A stretch of DNA of 64,000 nt, from assembly GCF_014858005.1 (NCBI RefSeq), contig NZ_JACYOT010000006.1, forward strand, positions 1 to 64,000, read 5' to 3'. Source of the DNA: Propioniciclava soli (GTDB taxonomy: Bacteria; Actinomycetota; Actinomycetes; Propionibacteriales; Propionibacteriaceae). Position numbers and translations under genes: made by a program. The notes under the pieces were generated by a model. The model made no database searches. It was given only the letters and a program-made list of their open reading frames with translations, and was not told the origin of the DNA. Of the stretch, positions 46,401 to 54,496 are shown in pieces. The stretch's first letter is position 1. Every line of letters begins with the position of its first letter.

Positions 46401-46751
46401 TCCGACCTGACCTACTTCTCGGTGCTGGCCGCCCGGCGTCTCGGTCTGGACGACCGAGCCGACACCCTCGTGGAAGGGCTGGCCCGGTGGTCGGACGATC
46501 TGGCGGGGACGACGCCGACGGTGGACTACTTCGCGACTTCGCTGCCGAGCCTGCTGCTGTTCACCGACGACCTCGAACGGCGCAATCGGGTGGAGGTGGC
46601 CGTCCTGAGAGCCCAGGTGGCGACACTGGAGGGTGATACGGACGTGGCGAACGAGCGCCTGCGCGAGGCGTTGGGTGAAGACCCGAACCACCCGCAGGCG
46701 CTGCGTCTGCACCGCGATCTGGCCGCGGGGCGATCGGCGGTCGCAGGGTGA
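43410..46751 (+). CDS. DUF5107 domain protein with TPR-like repeats
   Basis: A 1113-residue cytoplasmic protein found in sugar-use loci of actinobacteria. Residues about 15-410 resemble DUF5107, a beta-sandwich/mutarotase-like fold (NRVYQGSSGAVYPLPF, VELAVLPELGGRLAWAID, FNWPQHHRP, PGKKQWTWGNAEFGWAWDRNLTESDGPYVELMAGVYTDNQPDF). Residues about 465-1110 are long helical repeats of TPR type, for example LGQVLARSGRVDAALAAFGKAAWNQAWADP and AHYDRALALAPGDARLVY. DUF5107 proteins are thought to contact sugars or oligosaccharides, but no reaction is established. The ATG 43410 is supported by TAGGTT 7 bases upstream. It is coupled to the serine hydrolase gene (GTGA overlap). Confidence 0.8.
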   Translation: MVKEAQQDRAAVQVRREPTVIPTRMPADPDQYPAYLDNRVYQGSSGAVYPLPFHERIEDDWQDRPWDLVTLRNEWVELAVLPELGGRLAWAIDRTRDYDFFYRNHVVKPALVGLAGPWISGGVEFNWPQHHRPATFLPTAVHIEHEDDGAVTVWCADHDPFHRMKGMHGVRLRPDSTVIELRVRLHNRSDDVQTFLWWANVAARAGDHYQSFFPTDVHHVADHARRAITAFPGADRPYYGWDYPAAAEQHPGADRIDWYRNIKVPTSYMCVETDDEFFGGYDHAVGAGFIHLADRHISPGKKQWTWGNAEFGWAWDRNLTESDGPYVELMAGVYTDNQPDFAFLAPGETKSFSQYWYPFQDIGPVHQATLHAACALLVEGEQARIGVSVTRPRSGLRLALTDVATGATLWEDQFDAAPGSPVKVDAALPRAVAAHEVTLTVAHEGAVLLSWTPRAAEAVATEPAAATEPPPPEAIASADELYTTGLHLAQYRHATRRPEPYWEEALRRDPCDARCRTALAVGCLRRGDLGAAEEHLRRALDRLMLRNPNPLDGEPHHRLGQVLARSGRVDAALAAFGKAAWNQAWADPSRLAMARLLAARGEDAEALALVAGTGSARDPRNQERCIEAILLRRMGATGDATRVIQQLLAVDPLDAWARHLAGEGAGSDGPTLLDVALEYASVGETGPALDLLAAAASASLPRGQVNVAPLAHLHAVDLLERAGRTEEAGTALRAATHADARWCHPSRPADLDMLGRLTDLHPGCALVHRLLGHQLYHVGRRVEAQQAWVTAVELDDSDPITRRNLAVAAHNIDGDPAAAEAHYDRALALAPGDARLVYELDQLRKRTGCAPQQRLAHLAPHEELVAQRDDLTVEYVELLTHLGRAEEALGILEARDFQPWEGGEGRVLAAWEQTMLALAGAARAGGRPADAVAFVNRALDPPVTLGEGPHPLANRSALHVALGDALAAQGRDDEARAAWLRAAESVGDFRTMAAVPFSDLTYFSVLAARRLGLDDRADTLVEGLARWSDDLAGTTPTVDYFATSLPSLLLFTDDLERRNRVEVAVLRAQVATLEGDTDVANERLREALGEDPNHPQALRLHRDLAAGRSAVAG

Positions 46752-47650
46752 CGACGGACCTCCTGGAGCACTTCTCGGTGCGGGTGCGGGGAGGGTTGCC
46801 CGTGTACGGCATCACGGTCGATCGCCTCGCAGCGCCGCTGGTCGCTCGGCAGTACCGGGCCGACGAGCGCGTGAACCTCTACAGCGCAGCCAAGACGTTC
46901 ACCTCCCTTGCCGTCGGCATCGCGCGCGACGAGGGTCTCCTGGATCTGGATGACCGTGCGCTCGACCTGCTCCCCGCACCGGCGCGACGTCCCTCGGCCG
47001 AGGCGTCGGACGTGACCGTCGCGCACCTCCTCACCATGACACCCGGTCATGAGCACACGCTGTTCACCGACGAGGAACTCAGATCCGACGACATCCTGGG
47101 TGACTTCTGGGCGGGACCCTTCGTGGCCGAACCGGGCACGCGGTTCCACTATTCCTCCGCATGCAGCTACGTCCTGGGGCGCATCGTGGAGCACCGGAGT
47201 GGCGAGCCGCTGCGCGACTATCTCGATCAGCGTCTGTTCGGGCCGCTGGGAATTTGGAACCCCCTCTGGGCGTCCTGCCCGCGGGGCCACACGTGGGGTG
47301 GCACCGGTCTGCATCTCACGACCAGAGAGTTCGCTCGGTTGGGCGCCCTGCTGCTCCGCCGGGGCCACGTGGACGGACGACGTCTGGTCTCGGAGGAGTG
47401 GGTCGACCTCATGGCGTCGGCCACCGTCGATTCCTCCGGGTGGACGCCCGACGTCGAAGGACGACGGTACGGGCTCCACGTCTGGCTGTGCACACCACCT
47501 GGGGCCTACCGAGCGGACGGACGCTACGGGCAGCACTGCGTCGTGCTGCCGGAACACGCTGCCGCCGTCACCGTGACCGCCCACCACGAGGGAGACACCC
47601 ACGAGATTCTCCGCGCAGTCTGGGACGATCTGTTGCCCTCGTTGGGATGA
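46748..47650 (+). CDS. Serine hydrolase, beta-lactamase class C/PBP-like, no signal peptide
   Basis: A 300-residue serine hydrolase of the class C beta-lactamase family (DUF-type domain). The SxxK nucleophile is in LYSAAKTFTSLA, FHYSSACSYVLGRI supplies the YxN-like element (Tyr-Ser-Ser), and GRYGQHCVVLPEH replaces the KTG box. LLTMTPGHEH is the LLxHxxG-type motif. There is no export signal, so it likely acts in the cytoplasm as an esterase or glycoside deacylase rather than on peptidoglycan. Its GTG overlaps the DUF5107 stop, so the pair is one transcription unit. Confidence 0.75.
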   Translation: MTTDLLEHFSVRVRGGLPVYGITVDRLAAPLVARQYRADERVNLYSAAKTFTSLAVGIARDEGLLDLDDRALDLLPAPARRPSAEASDVTVAHLLTMTPGHEHTLFTDEELRSDDILGDFWAGPFVAEPGTRFHYSSACSYVLGRIVEHRSGEPLRDYLDQRLFGPLGIWNPLWASCPRGHTWGGTGLHLTTREFARLGALLLRRGHVDGRRLVSEEWVDLMASATVDSSGWTPDVEGRRYGLHVWLCTPPGAYRADGRYGQHCVVLPEHAAAVTVTAHHEGDTHEILRAVWDDLLPSLG

Positions 47651-47718
47651 TGTGGTTTTCGTCTGTTCGTCCATGTCGCGCATCGGATCGCCCATGGGTG
47701 ACGCTGCGGAGGGTCTTC

Positions 47719-47724
47719 TACGCT
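47719..47724 (+). promoter_or_regulatory. Promoter -10 for galactoside importer
   Basis: TACGCT lies about 100 bases before the SBP start at 47822. GGAGG precedes the ATG. The stretch has no clear operator. Confidence 0.35.
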
Positions 47725-47821
47725 GACCTTGTGCTCGCAGGTGAGCACCAACCATCAGGATCGACGCCGTAGTCAACCAAGGGAGCCTCACGAGGCCGCG
47801 GCTCCACCACCGGAGGACATC

Positions 47822-49141
47822 ATGAACCACTCGTCACCGTTCGGAATCACGCGACGCAATCTGCTGCTGGGGTCCGCCGGGTTGGCCGGGAGCGCCGTGC
47901 TCACGGGCTGCGTCGGCGCCGGCGCCGGGCCGGCCGCGCAGCCCTCCACCGGCACCGGAGGCGGCACCCCCGCCGAGGTGGCGCGTGAGGTCGTTCTCCA
48001 GTCGAACATGCAGGACGCGGGCCCACGGCAGGCACTGGCCGATGTGATCGGCGGGGTGAGCGACTTCGATGTCACCATCAACACCGTCGCCACCAGTCAG
48101 TTCCGCGCCCAGCTGCCCACCTACCTGACGTCGAACCAGGCCCCTGATGTGCTCACCTGGTACGCCGGCTCCGTCACGAACTCGTTCGCAGAGGAGGGCC
48201 TGCTGTATGACGTCAGTGAGCTGTGGGAGTCCGGCAACGCGTCCGGCTTCTCCGACGCCCTGAAGGACCTGTCGACCTACGACGGGCGGCAGTACTTCGT
48301 GCCGACCAACTACTACTGGTGGGCGCTGTTCCACCGGACCTCCTCGTTCGAGGAGTGGGGCGTCTCGGCCGTGGAGACGTGGGACGAGTTCATGGGGCTG
48401 CTCGACAATCTGCAGACCCGCGGGGTCGCCCCCCTCACCACCGGGCTCGCCAACAACGCGTGGATGGCGGCGGCCTGGTTCGACTACCTTGACCTGCGTG
48501 TCAACGGCGCCGACTTCCATCGGGAGCTGCTCGCGGGCCAGCACTCCTTCAACAGCGACGAGGTGCGGGCCGTCATGGCGCGCTACGCCGAGATCCTGCC
48601 CTACTTCCACCCCGATTCGCTGTCGTGGGATCCGCAGCAGGCCGCTGCACCGATCGCCCGCAACGAGGCCGCCATGTATCTGGTCGGGACGTTCGCGACC
48701 GCGTACTGGCCGGAGGACCAGCAATCGGATCTGGACTTCTTCTCCGTGCCCACCATCGATCCGAGCATCCCGTCCGCGGAGGAGGCCCCCACCGACGGTT
48801 TCATGGTCGCCGCCAACGCACGCAACCCCGAGGGGGGCAAGGCGGTGGCCGATTACCTGGCCAGTGCTGCAGCCCAGCAGGAGTTCATCGAGAAGGCTGT
48901 CTCGCCGAACCTCCCCACGCATCCCGACGTGGACACTGCCGGGTTCTCGCCGCTCATCCAGAAAGGCCTGGAGCTGCTGAACGGTACCGATCAGATCACC
49001 CAGTTCTTCAACCGTGACTCCAATGACGAGCTGCAGGGCACGGCCGACACGGCGTTGATGCGGTTCATCAACGCCCCCGGTGACGTCGACGTCATCCTGG
49101 CCGACTGGCAGACCGCCGCGGAGCAGGTCTTCTCGCAGTGA
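47822..49141 (+). CDS. Sugar ABC transporter substrate-binding lipoprotein (Tat-type signal)
   Basis: A 439-residue MalE/CUT1-type binding protein. The N terminus ITRRNLLLGSAGLAGSAVLTGC has a twin-arginine pair (residues 11-12) and lipobox Cys30, so export is probably by Tat as a lipoprotein. The mature part shows TYLTSNQAPDVLTWYAGS, WDEFMGLLDNL and AAMYLVGTFATAYWPEDQ, typical of CUT1 receptors for oligosaccharides. It lies with two permease genes and between GH27 and GH36, so I infer alpha-galactosides such as melibiose or raffinose. No ATPase is encoded here, so a shared MsiK-type ATPase is expected elsewhere. Confidence 0.88.
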   Translation: MNHSSPFGITRRNLLLGSAGLAGSAVLTGCVGAGAGPAAQPSTGTGGGTPAEVAREVVLQSNMQDAGPRQALADVIGGVSDFDVTINTVATSQFRAQLPTYLTSNQAPDVLTWYAGSVTNSFAEEGLLYDVSELWESGNASGFSDALKDLSTYDGRQYFVPTNYYWWALFHRTSSFEEWGVSAVETWDEFMGLLDNLQTRGVAPLTTGLANNAWMAAAWFDYLDLRVNGADFHRELLAGQHSFNSDEVRAVMARYAEILPYFHPDSLSWDPQQAAAPIARNEAAMYLVGTFATAYWPEDQQSDLDFFSVPTIDPSIPSAEEAPTDGFMVAANARNPEGGKAVADYLASAAAQQEFIEKAVSPNLPTHPDVDTAGFSPLIQKGLELLNGTDQITQFFNRDSNDELQGTADTALMRFINAPGDVDVILADWQTAAEQVFSQ

Positions 49142-50082
49142 GCACCTCCGCACCCCCGGCGACCGCCGCTGCCCCGGGCGAGGGACGCCGGCCGCGGCGG
49201 TCACGCCTCGGCCGGCGCGTGCCGCCGGTGGTGTGGTTCTTCCTGCTCGTCCCGCTCGCGGTCGAGCTGTTCTGGGTGTTCTGGCCCGCGCTCAACAGCT
49301 TCTGGCTGTCCACCACGACGTGGGGCGGGGTCGGGGTGGCCGAGCCCGTGGGCACGGCGAACTATGAACGGCTGCTGGCCGACCCCATCTTCCGCACCGC
49401 GTTGTGGAACAACGTGCTGTGGGTGTTCGGGTTCGGCGGGCTGAGCGTCGTGGGTGGTCTGGCGCTGGCCGTCGCGCTCAACCAGCCGCGCCGTTTCGTC
49501 GGTGTCTATCGCACCGTGATCTTCCTGCCGATGGTCATCTCCATGGCCGTGACCGGCTTGTTCTGGCGCATCGTCTATGCCCCCGGCGGGCCCGTGAACA
49601 ACACCCTCGAGCTCGTCGGGTTGGGCCACCTGCAACAACAGTGGCTGGCCAACCCCGACACCGCCCTGGGGGCCGTCCTGGTGGCCGCGGTCTGGCGCCA
49701 GGTCGGGTACATCATGGTGCTGTACTTGGCGGGGCTCAAGGGCTGCGACCCGAGCCTGGAGGAGGCCGCGGCCGTGGACGGGGCGAACGCGTGGCAGCGG
49801 TTCTGGCGTGTCGTCATGCCGCAGCTGGCCGGCGTCAACACCGTCATCTTCGCGATCACCGTCATCGACTCACTGCGGACCTTCGACATCGTCTGGGTCA
49901 TGACGCGGGGTGGCCCCTTCAACCAGAGCCAGCTGTTGTCGACCTACATGTTCGAACAGGCCTTCAGCTATGTGAACCTCGGCTACGCCTCGGCCATCGC
50001 GGTGGTCATCTTCGCCCTCGCGATCCTCTTCATCATCACCTACGTCGCCCGCCAGGCCCGCGCTGAGGAGGATGACCTGTGA
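49138..50082 (+). CDS. Sugar ABC permease, MalF-type
   Basis: A 314-residue CUT1 permease with six main TM helices. An N-terminal cytoplasmic Pro/Ala-rich stretch (about 1-25) precedes the first helix. The EAA loop ..LKGCDPSLEEAAAVDGANAWQRFWRVVMPQL near residues 205-230 is the family hallmark for contacting the ATPase. The GTG overlaps the SBP stop (GTGA), and its own stop overlaps the next permease in the same way. Confidence 0.92.
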   Translation: MSTSAPPATAAAPGEGRRPRRSRLGRRVPPVVWFFLLVPLAVELFWVFWPALNSFWLSTTTWGGVGVAEPVGTANYERLLADPIFRTALWNNVLWVFGFGGLSVVGGLALAVALNQPRRFVGVYRTVIFLPMVISMAVTGLFWRIVYAPGGPVNNTLELVGLGHLQQQWLANPDTALGAVLVAAVWRQVGYIMVLYLAGLKGCDPSLEEAAAVDGANAWQRFWRVVMPQLAGVNTVIFAITVIDSLRTFDIVWVMTRGGPFNQSQLLSTYMFEQAFSYVNLGYASAIAVVIFALAILFIITYVARQARAEEDDL

Positions 50083-50933
50083 CCGCCCTCTCCCACGCCG
50101 GACGCCGGCGCCGCGGCCTCGGTGGCACCCTCGCCTTCCACACGATCCTGACGGTGGTGTGCCTGCTCTGGATCAGCCCGATCGCCTTCGTGGTGCTGCT
50201 CTCGCTGCGCACGTTCGACGACATCGCCCTCAACGGCCTGGGCGCCTTCCCCACCTCGTTCACCTTCGCCGCCTTCCCGGAGGCTTTCCGCTCCGGTGGC
50301 GTGGGCCGAGGACTCTGGAACTCGTTGATCGTGACGTTCTTCGTCGTCACCCTCACCCTCGCGCTGGCGTCCATGGCGGCGTTCGCGCTCAGCCGCTACC
50401 GCATCCCGTTCCGGCGGACCATCCTGATGCTCATGCTCGCGGGCAACCTGCTGCCGCCCCAGATCCTGCTCATCCCGGTGGCGCGGATCGCGCAGGGGAT
50501 GGGCATCTACGACACCCTGACCGCCGTGATCGTCGTGCAGATCGGCTTCGGCCTCGGCTTCTACACCTTCGTGCTGTACGGCTTCATGCGCGGGCTGCCC
50601 AAGGAGGTCTTCGAGGCGGCGCTGCTCGACCGGTGCGGGCCCGTCCAGACGTATTGGCGCATCGTGCTGCCCCTGTGCCGCCCGTCGCTGGCCGCCCTCG
50701 CCGCGCTGGCGACGACCTGGGTGTTCAACGACCTGCTCTGGGCGCTCACCACCCTGCAGAGTGAGGCGAAGTTCCCGATCACCGCCGCGCTGCTCAACCT
50801 GCAGGGCGCCTACGCGAGTTCCTGGAACCTCCTCGCCGCCGCGTCGCTCATGGCGGCGGTGCCCCCGGCGCTGGTGTTCTTCGCCTTCCAGAAGCAGTTC
50901 GTGTCCGGCCTGCTGGTGGGCGCCAACAAGTAA
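50079..50933 (+). CDS. Sugar ABC permease, MalG-type
   Basis: A 284-residue CUT1 permease with six TM helices. The EAA loop reads LPKEVFEAALLDRCGPVQTYWRIVLPLCRP (about 180-210). It pairs with the preceding permease to form the channel. The GTG overlaps the previous stop. The gene ends 6 bases before the convergent mutarotase gene. Confidence 0.92.
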   Translation: MTALSHAGRRRRGLGGTLAFHTILTVVCLLWISPIAFVVLLSLRTFDDIALNGLGAFPTSFTFAAFPEAFRSGGVGRGLWNSLIVTFFVVTLTLALASMAAFALSRYRIPFRRTILMLMLAGNLLPPQILLIPVARIAQGMGIYDTLTAVIVVQIGFGLGFYTFVLYGFMRGLPKEVFEAALLDRCGPVQTYWRIVLPLCRPSLAALAALATTWVFNDLLWALTTLQSEAKFPITAALLNLQGAYASSWNLLAAASLMAAVPPALVFFAFQKQFVSGLLVGANK

Positions 50934-50939
50934 CGCCAC

Positions 50940-51767
50940 TCAGGCGTCCGCCGGGCCGTCGTCGCGGCGCAGCCCCTGGAGGGTCAGCTGCCAGGTCACC
51001 GGCGCGTCCGGGCCCACGCGCACGGCGTCCCCGGGGCGTGAGGGCGGCAGCGAGACGTCGCGTCCAAGGACGGGCTCGACGCCGATGCTGCGGTACGGCC
51101 CGTCGGTCGGCCAGCCCCGCAGGTTGCGCCACACCACGAAGCCCAGGGGCACGTCGGGAGCAGCGTCGAGGGTGAGCCGGAGCGCGTCGTCGCCGTCGGT
51201 GACGGTGACGGTGCGGCAGTCCGGCAGCAGGTAGCAGACGGCTCCCCGATGACCGCGCCCCAGGGACCGGACCCAGGCGTCCTCACCGCCCAGGGCCTCG
51301 ATCTCGGCGGTGGGGCGTGGGTCGAGGAACACCACCGGCCTGTGCGCGCCGGGGTGGAGTTGGGCGGCGTCGGACAGGTCGAGCAACAGGTGGGTGGCGT
51401 GGAGCACGTCGCGCGGCGTGTCCGCGGTGGCGGTGTAGGTGACGGTCAGCCCGTCGTCGGCCTCCCGCACGGTGCGCTTGAGGTGGTGACCCTCGGCGCT
51501 GACGTGAGCCGTGCCACCGTCGATGTGCCACTGCCGGTTCCAGACCAGACCGTGGTCGTGGGGGGCCCGCAGGCAGGGGAAGCACTCCTCGCCGCCGCCG
51601 GCGTCCACGAAGGCGTCCCCGGGCGTGACCTGGGGGCGCGCGGAGGCGATCGCCGGGTCGGGGTTGGCCCAGAGCCACTCCCGGTTGCCGGCGCGCAGGG
51701 ACGTCCACCGACCTCCGAGGTCGGGGTCGGTCGCGAGTGCGAGCTGCACCGGATGCCATGGGGTCAT
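50940..51767 (-). CDS. Aldose 1-epimerase-like protein (galactose mutarotase family)
   Basis: A 275-residue beta-sandwich protein of the galactose mutarotase superfamily. GRWTSLRAGNREWLWANP and the GGEECFPCLRAPHDHGLVW signature are typical, the latter with the catalytic-type His pair. It would interconvert anomers of galactose or a related sugar from GH27/GH36. The start 51767 has GGAGG upstream. It is divergent from GH36 and convergent with the importer. The Glu base near the C terminus is not obvious to me, so function is less sure. Confidence 0.75.
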   Translation of the reverse strand: MTPWHPVQLALATDPDLGGRWTSLRAGNREWLWANPDPAIASARPQVTPGDAFVDAGGGEECFPCLRAPHDHGLVWNRQWHIDGGTAHVSAEGHHLKRTVREADDGLTVTYTATADTPRDVLHATHLLLDLSDAAQLHPGAHRPVVFLDPRPTAEIEALGGEDAWVRSLGRGHRGAVCYLLPDCRTVTVTDGDDALRLTLDAAPDVPLGFVVWRNLRGWPTDGPYRSIGVEPVLGRDVSLPPSRPGDAVRVGPDAPVTWQLTLQGLRRDDGPADA

Positions 51768-51784
51768 GCCTGCCTCCTGCCGCG

Positions 51785-51885
51785 AGACTAGGCCGCGCGG
51801 GCGCGGCCGGTGTGGCTCGGGCAGAGAATCCTCCAGCCGGGCCGCCGGTTCGCGCATGGTCGGGGGCGGCGGGCTCTCATACGCT
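51785..51885. promoter_or_regulatory. Divergent mutarotase/GH36 promoters with GC-rich palindrome
   Basis: TAGTCT (51790-51785, minus) is a -10 for the mutarotase gene. TACGCT (51880-51885, plus) is 6 bases before the GH36 ATG. Between them, next to the first, a perfect palindrome GGCCGCGC-GG-GCGCGGCC lies at 51791-51808 and could be an operator. Confidence 0.4.
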
Positions 51886-51891
51886 GGCCTG

Positions 51892-53946
51892 ATGGGCGAG
51901 CCGATCGAGCTGCACACCCCGCACACCCGCTACTCCTTCGCTCCGACGGCATCCGGCAGCGGCCTGCGCCTGCTCGGGTGGGGGGCACGGGAGGCCGAGG
52001 TCGAGCCACCCGCGCCGCCGGTGCTGCCGGGCTTCGACACCCCCGACGACCTGCTTCCCCACGAGTTCGGCGTCGCCGGAACCCGCCACGTGCTGGAGTC
52101 CGAGCTGCTCGTGCAGCGCGACGACCGGCGCGACGGCGCTCGCGTCCGGCTCGTGGGGGAACCACACCGCGCGTCCACCGACGGCGGGGAGACCGTGACG
52201 TGCCTGTTGCGCGATGACGCGGTGGGCCTGGAGGTGGAGCTGAGCTGGCGGGTCTCGACGGAGCACGACGTGGTGGTGCGCGGGGCGACGGTCCGCAACG
52301 CGGGGGACGCCCCCCTCACCCTGGCGCGCGCCCTCACCGGCGCCTTCAACCTGCCTCTGCCCGCCGGTGCCCTCATCGACGCGCTGGCGGGGGGCTGGTG
52401 CGAGGAGTTCACGCCGACCCGCGTCGTCCTGCCCCGGGGCACCTGGAGCATGGGCAGCCGGCAGGGCCTCACGTCGCATTTGTGGGCCCCCGTCGCCACG
52501 CTGGGCGACCCGGCGGACGCGAGCCGCGGACGCTGGTCGGTGGCGCTGGCCTGGTCGGGGTCGTGGCGGCTCGACGTGCACGCCAACCCCCGGCTGGGGT
52601 GGGTGCGGGTGGCGGCGGGCGTCCACGACGAAACACCGATCCTGCTCGAACCCGGGGAGAGCTTCGTTTGCCCGGAGCTGCTCGGTCTCTGGGCGCCGGA
52701 CGCCGACGCCGCCGCCCGCGCCTGGCACGCCTACCATCGCGCCGAGCGGCTGCGCGACACCGCCGCGGCCCGGCGTCCGGTCACGTACAACTCGTGGTAC
52801 GCGACCGAGTTCGACGTGGGGTGCGACCAGCAGCGCGATCTGGCCCGCCGGGCCGCCGCCTTGGGGTGCGAGATGTTCGTTGTGGACGATGGCTGGTTCG
52901 CCGGTCGCCGCGACGACACCGCCGGGCTGGGTGACTGGACGCCGGATCCGGTCGCCTTCCCCGAGGGTCTCGCGCCGCTGGTCGAGGAGGTGCACGGGCT
53001 CGGGATGCGGTTCGGGCTGTGGGTGGAGCCCGAGGGCGTGAACCCCGACTCCGAGCTCTACCGGGCCCATCCGGACTGGATCCACCGCTCGCCCGACCGC
53101 GAGCCCGTGACGATCCGCAACCAGTACGTGCTCGACCTGGGCCGGGCCGAGGTGGAGGCCTGGGTGCTGGGCACCCTGCGGCGCCTCCTCACGGGTACCG
53201 GCGTCGACCACCTCAAGTGGGACATGAACCGGGCCCTCACCGATGCGGTGCGCGCGGGGGATCTCCACGGGCGCGAGGCAGGCCTGCAGCACACGCAGGC
53301 CTGGCACCGGCTGCTGGACGCGCTGCGCACGGAGTTCCCCGACGTGACGGTGGAGGCCTGCAGCGGCGGCGGGGCCCGGGTCGCGGCGTCCGTGCTGGAA
53401 CGCAGCGACGTGGTGTGGCCCAGCGACGAGACCGGGCCACGGGACCGGCTGGCCATCCAGCACGGGTTCTTGTCGGTGTACCCCGCAGCGACGATGAGCT
53501 CGTGGGTCACCGACCTCCCCGGGCACCTCGACACCACGCCCGCCTCGCTGACCTACCGGTTCTGCGTCGCCATGTGCGGCGTGCTCGGGGTGGGGGCCGA
53601 CCTGCGCGGCTGGTCGCCCGAGGAGGAGCACCTGGCCAGGGACCTGATCGCGCTGTACCGCGACATCCGCCCCGTCGTGCTGGGGGGCACGGTGCAACGC
53701 CACGGCGACCCTGCCCGACACGGCTACGTGGTGGAGTACGTGGGGGCCGAGGACGACCCGCGGGTCGTACTGTTCGTGTTCGGCAGACCCGAGACGGCAC
53801 AGACGGTGGTGCTGCGCCCGTGGAGCGGCCGGCACCAACCGCATCAGCGGATGAGCGTCACGGGCGGGTCTGCGCGCTGGGTGGCAGAGGAGCTGCTCGT
53901 GGACCTGGAACCCGAAACGGGCGCAGCCGTCGTGGTCCTGAGCTGA
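51892..53946 (+). CDS. Alpha-galactosidase, GH36, cytoplasmic
   Basis: Hydrolyses alpha-1,6-galactosides such as melibiose and raffinose. The 684-residue protein has an N-terminal beta-supersandwich (about 1-285), then the GH36 barrel. The nucleophile Asp444 lies in LKWDMNR, and the acid/base Asp512 in WPSDETGPRDRLAIQ. VTYNSWYATEFDV, VDDGWFAGRRDDTAGLGDW and GGGARVAASVLERSDVVW are further family motifs. There is no signal peptide, so it acts on imported sugar. The start ATG is preceded by TACGCT exactly 6 bases upstream, predicting a leaderless mRNA. It complements the secreted GH27. Confidence 0.94.
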   Translation: MGEPIELHTPHTRYSFAPTASGSGLRLLGWGAREAEVEPPAPPVLPGFDTPDDLLPHEFGVAGTRHVLESELLVQRDDRRDGARVRLVGEPHRASTDGGETVTCLLRDDAVGLEVELSWRVSTEHDVVVRGATVRNAGDAPLTLARALTGAFNLPLPAGALIDALAGGWCEEFTPTRVVLPRGTWSMGSRQGLTSHLWAPVATLGDPADASRGRWSVALAWSGSWRLDVHANPRLGWVRVAAGVHDETPILLEPGESFVCPELLGLWAPDADAAARAWHAYHRAERLRDTAAARRPVTYNSWYATEFDVGCDQQRDLARRAAALGCEMFVVDDGWFAGRRDDTAGLGDWTPDPVAFPEGLAPLVEEVHGLGMRFGLWVEPEGVNPDSELYRAHPDWIHRSPDREPVTIRNQYVLDLGRAEVEAWVLGTLRRLLTGTGVDHLKWDMNRALTDAVRAGDLHGREAGLQHTQAWHRLLDALRTEFPDVTVEACSGGGARVAASVLERSDVVWPSDETGPRDRLAIQHGFLSVYPAATMSSWVTDLPGHLDTTPASLTYRFCVAMCGVLGVGADLRGWSPEEEHLARDLIALYRDIRPVVLGGTVQRHGDPARHGYVVEYVGAEDDPRVVLFVFGRPETAQTVVLRPWSGRHQPHQRMSVTGGSARWVAEELLVDLEPETGAAVVVLS

Positions 53947-53955
53947 CGTGAGCCG

Positions 53956-53974
53956 GGCCGCCAGAGATGCGGCC
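53956..53974. terminator. Hairpin between convergent GH36 and USP genes
   Basis: GGCCGC-N7-GCGGCC lies 10 bases after the GH36 stop and touches the USP stop. It may end transcription from both sides. Confidence 0.4.
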
Positions 53975-54496
53975 TCATGCCTCGGAAGGACGTTGGTGTC
54001 GGGGTGGGGGTGGTGGGATGGAGCCGAGGCTTGGCGCGGTTTCGGGCCAGATCAGCATGACTGCGCAGGGTGCGTGGTCGACCACGAAGCGGGTGTGGCG
54101 GCCCAGGCTGTCGGGGCCGAGGCGGCTCCTGTCGCCGTCACGGCCCACGATCACGTAGTCGGCATCCTGGGCGGCGGCAGTGACGACGCGTTCCACCCGG
54201 CCGGTTACCAACCGCCGGGTTGCGGGAAGGCCCAGCTCATGGTGCGCGGCGGCCAGCATGTCCTCGGCCGCCTCCTGGGTGAGCTGCCTGATCTGTTCGG
54301 CGGGGTCGCGGTGTCTCCCGCGGCCCATCAGCGCGTCGAAGGCACCTGCCGCAACCTCGTGGGGTGCGTCGTCGATCACGTGCAGCAGGGTGATGGAGAC
54401 GTCCTGCCCGGCCCGGTGTCTGACCTCTGCGATGTCCTTGGCCGCTCCCACGCAGGCCGGCCAGGTGCCTGCCACGACCCAGACGAGGATGTTCAT
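53975..54496 (-). CDS. Universal stress protein (UspA-like)
   Basis: A 173-residue UspA-type alpha/beta nucleotide-binding protein. It starts MNILVWVVAGTWPACVGAAKDIAE, has SITLLHVIDDA as strand 2, and a C-terminal VIVGRDGDRSRLGPDSLGRHTRFVVDHAPCAVMLIW that corresponds to the USP G-x2-G-x9-G segment. Family members bind ATP or respond to stress. The ATG overlaps the upstream transporter stop (ATGA), so the two are coupled. The Asp of strand 1 is replaced by Val-Trp, so ATP binding may be altered. Confidence 0.8.
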   Translation of the reverse strand: MNILVWVVAGTWPACVGAAKDIAEVRHRAGQDVSITLLHVIDDAPHEVAAGAFDALMGRGRHRDPAEQIRQLTQEAAEDMLAAAHHELGLPATRRLVTGRVERVVTAAAQDADYVIVGRDGDRSRLGPDSLGRHTRFVVDHAPCAVMLIWPETAPSLGSIPPPPPRHQRPSEA

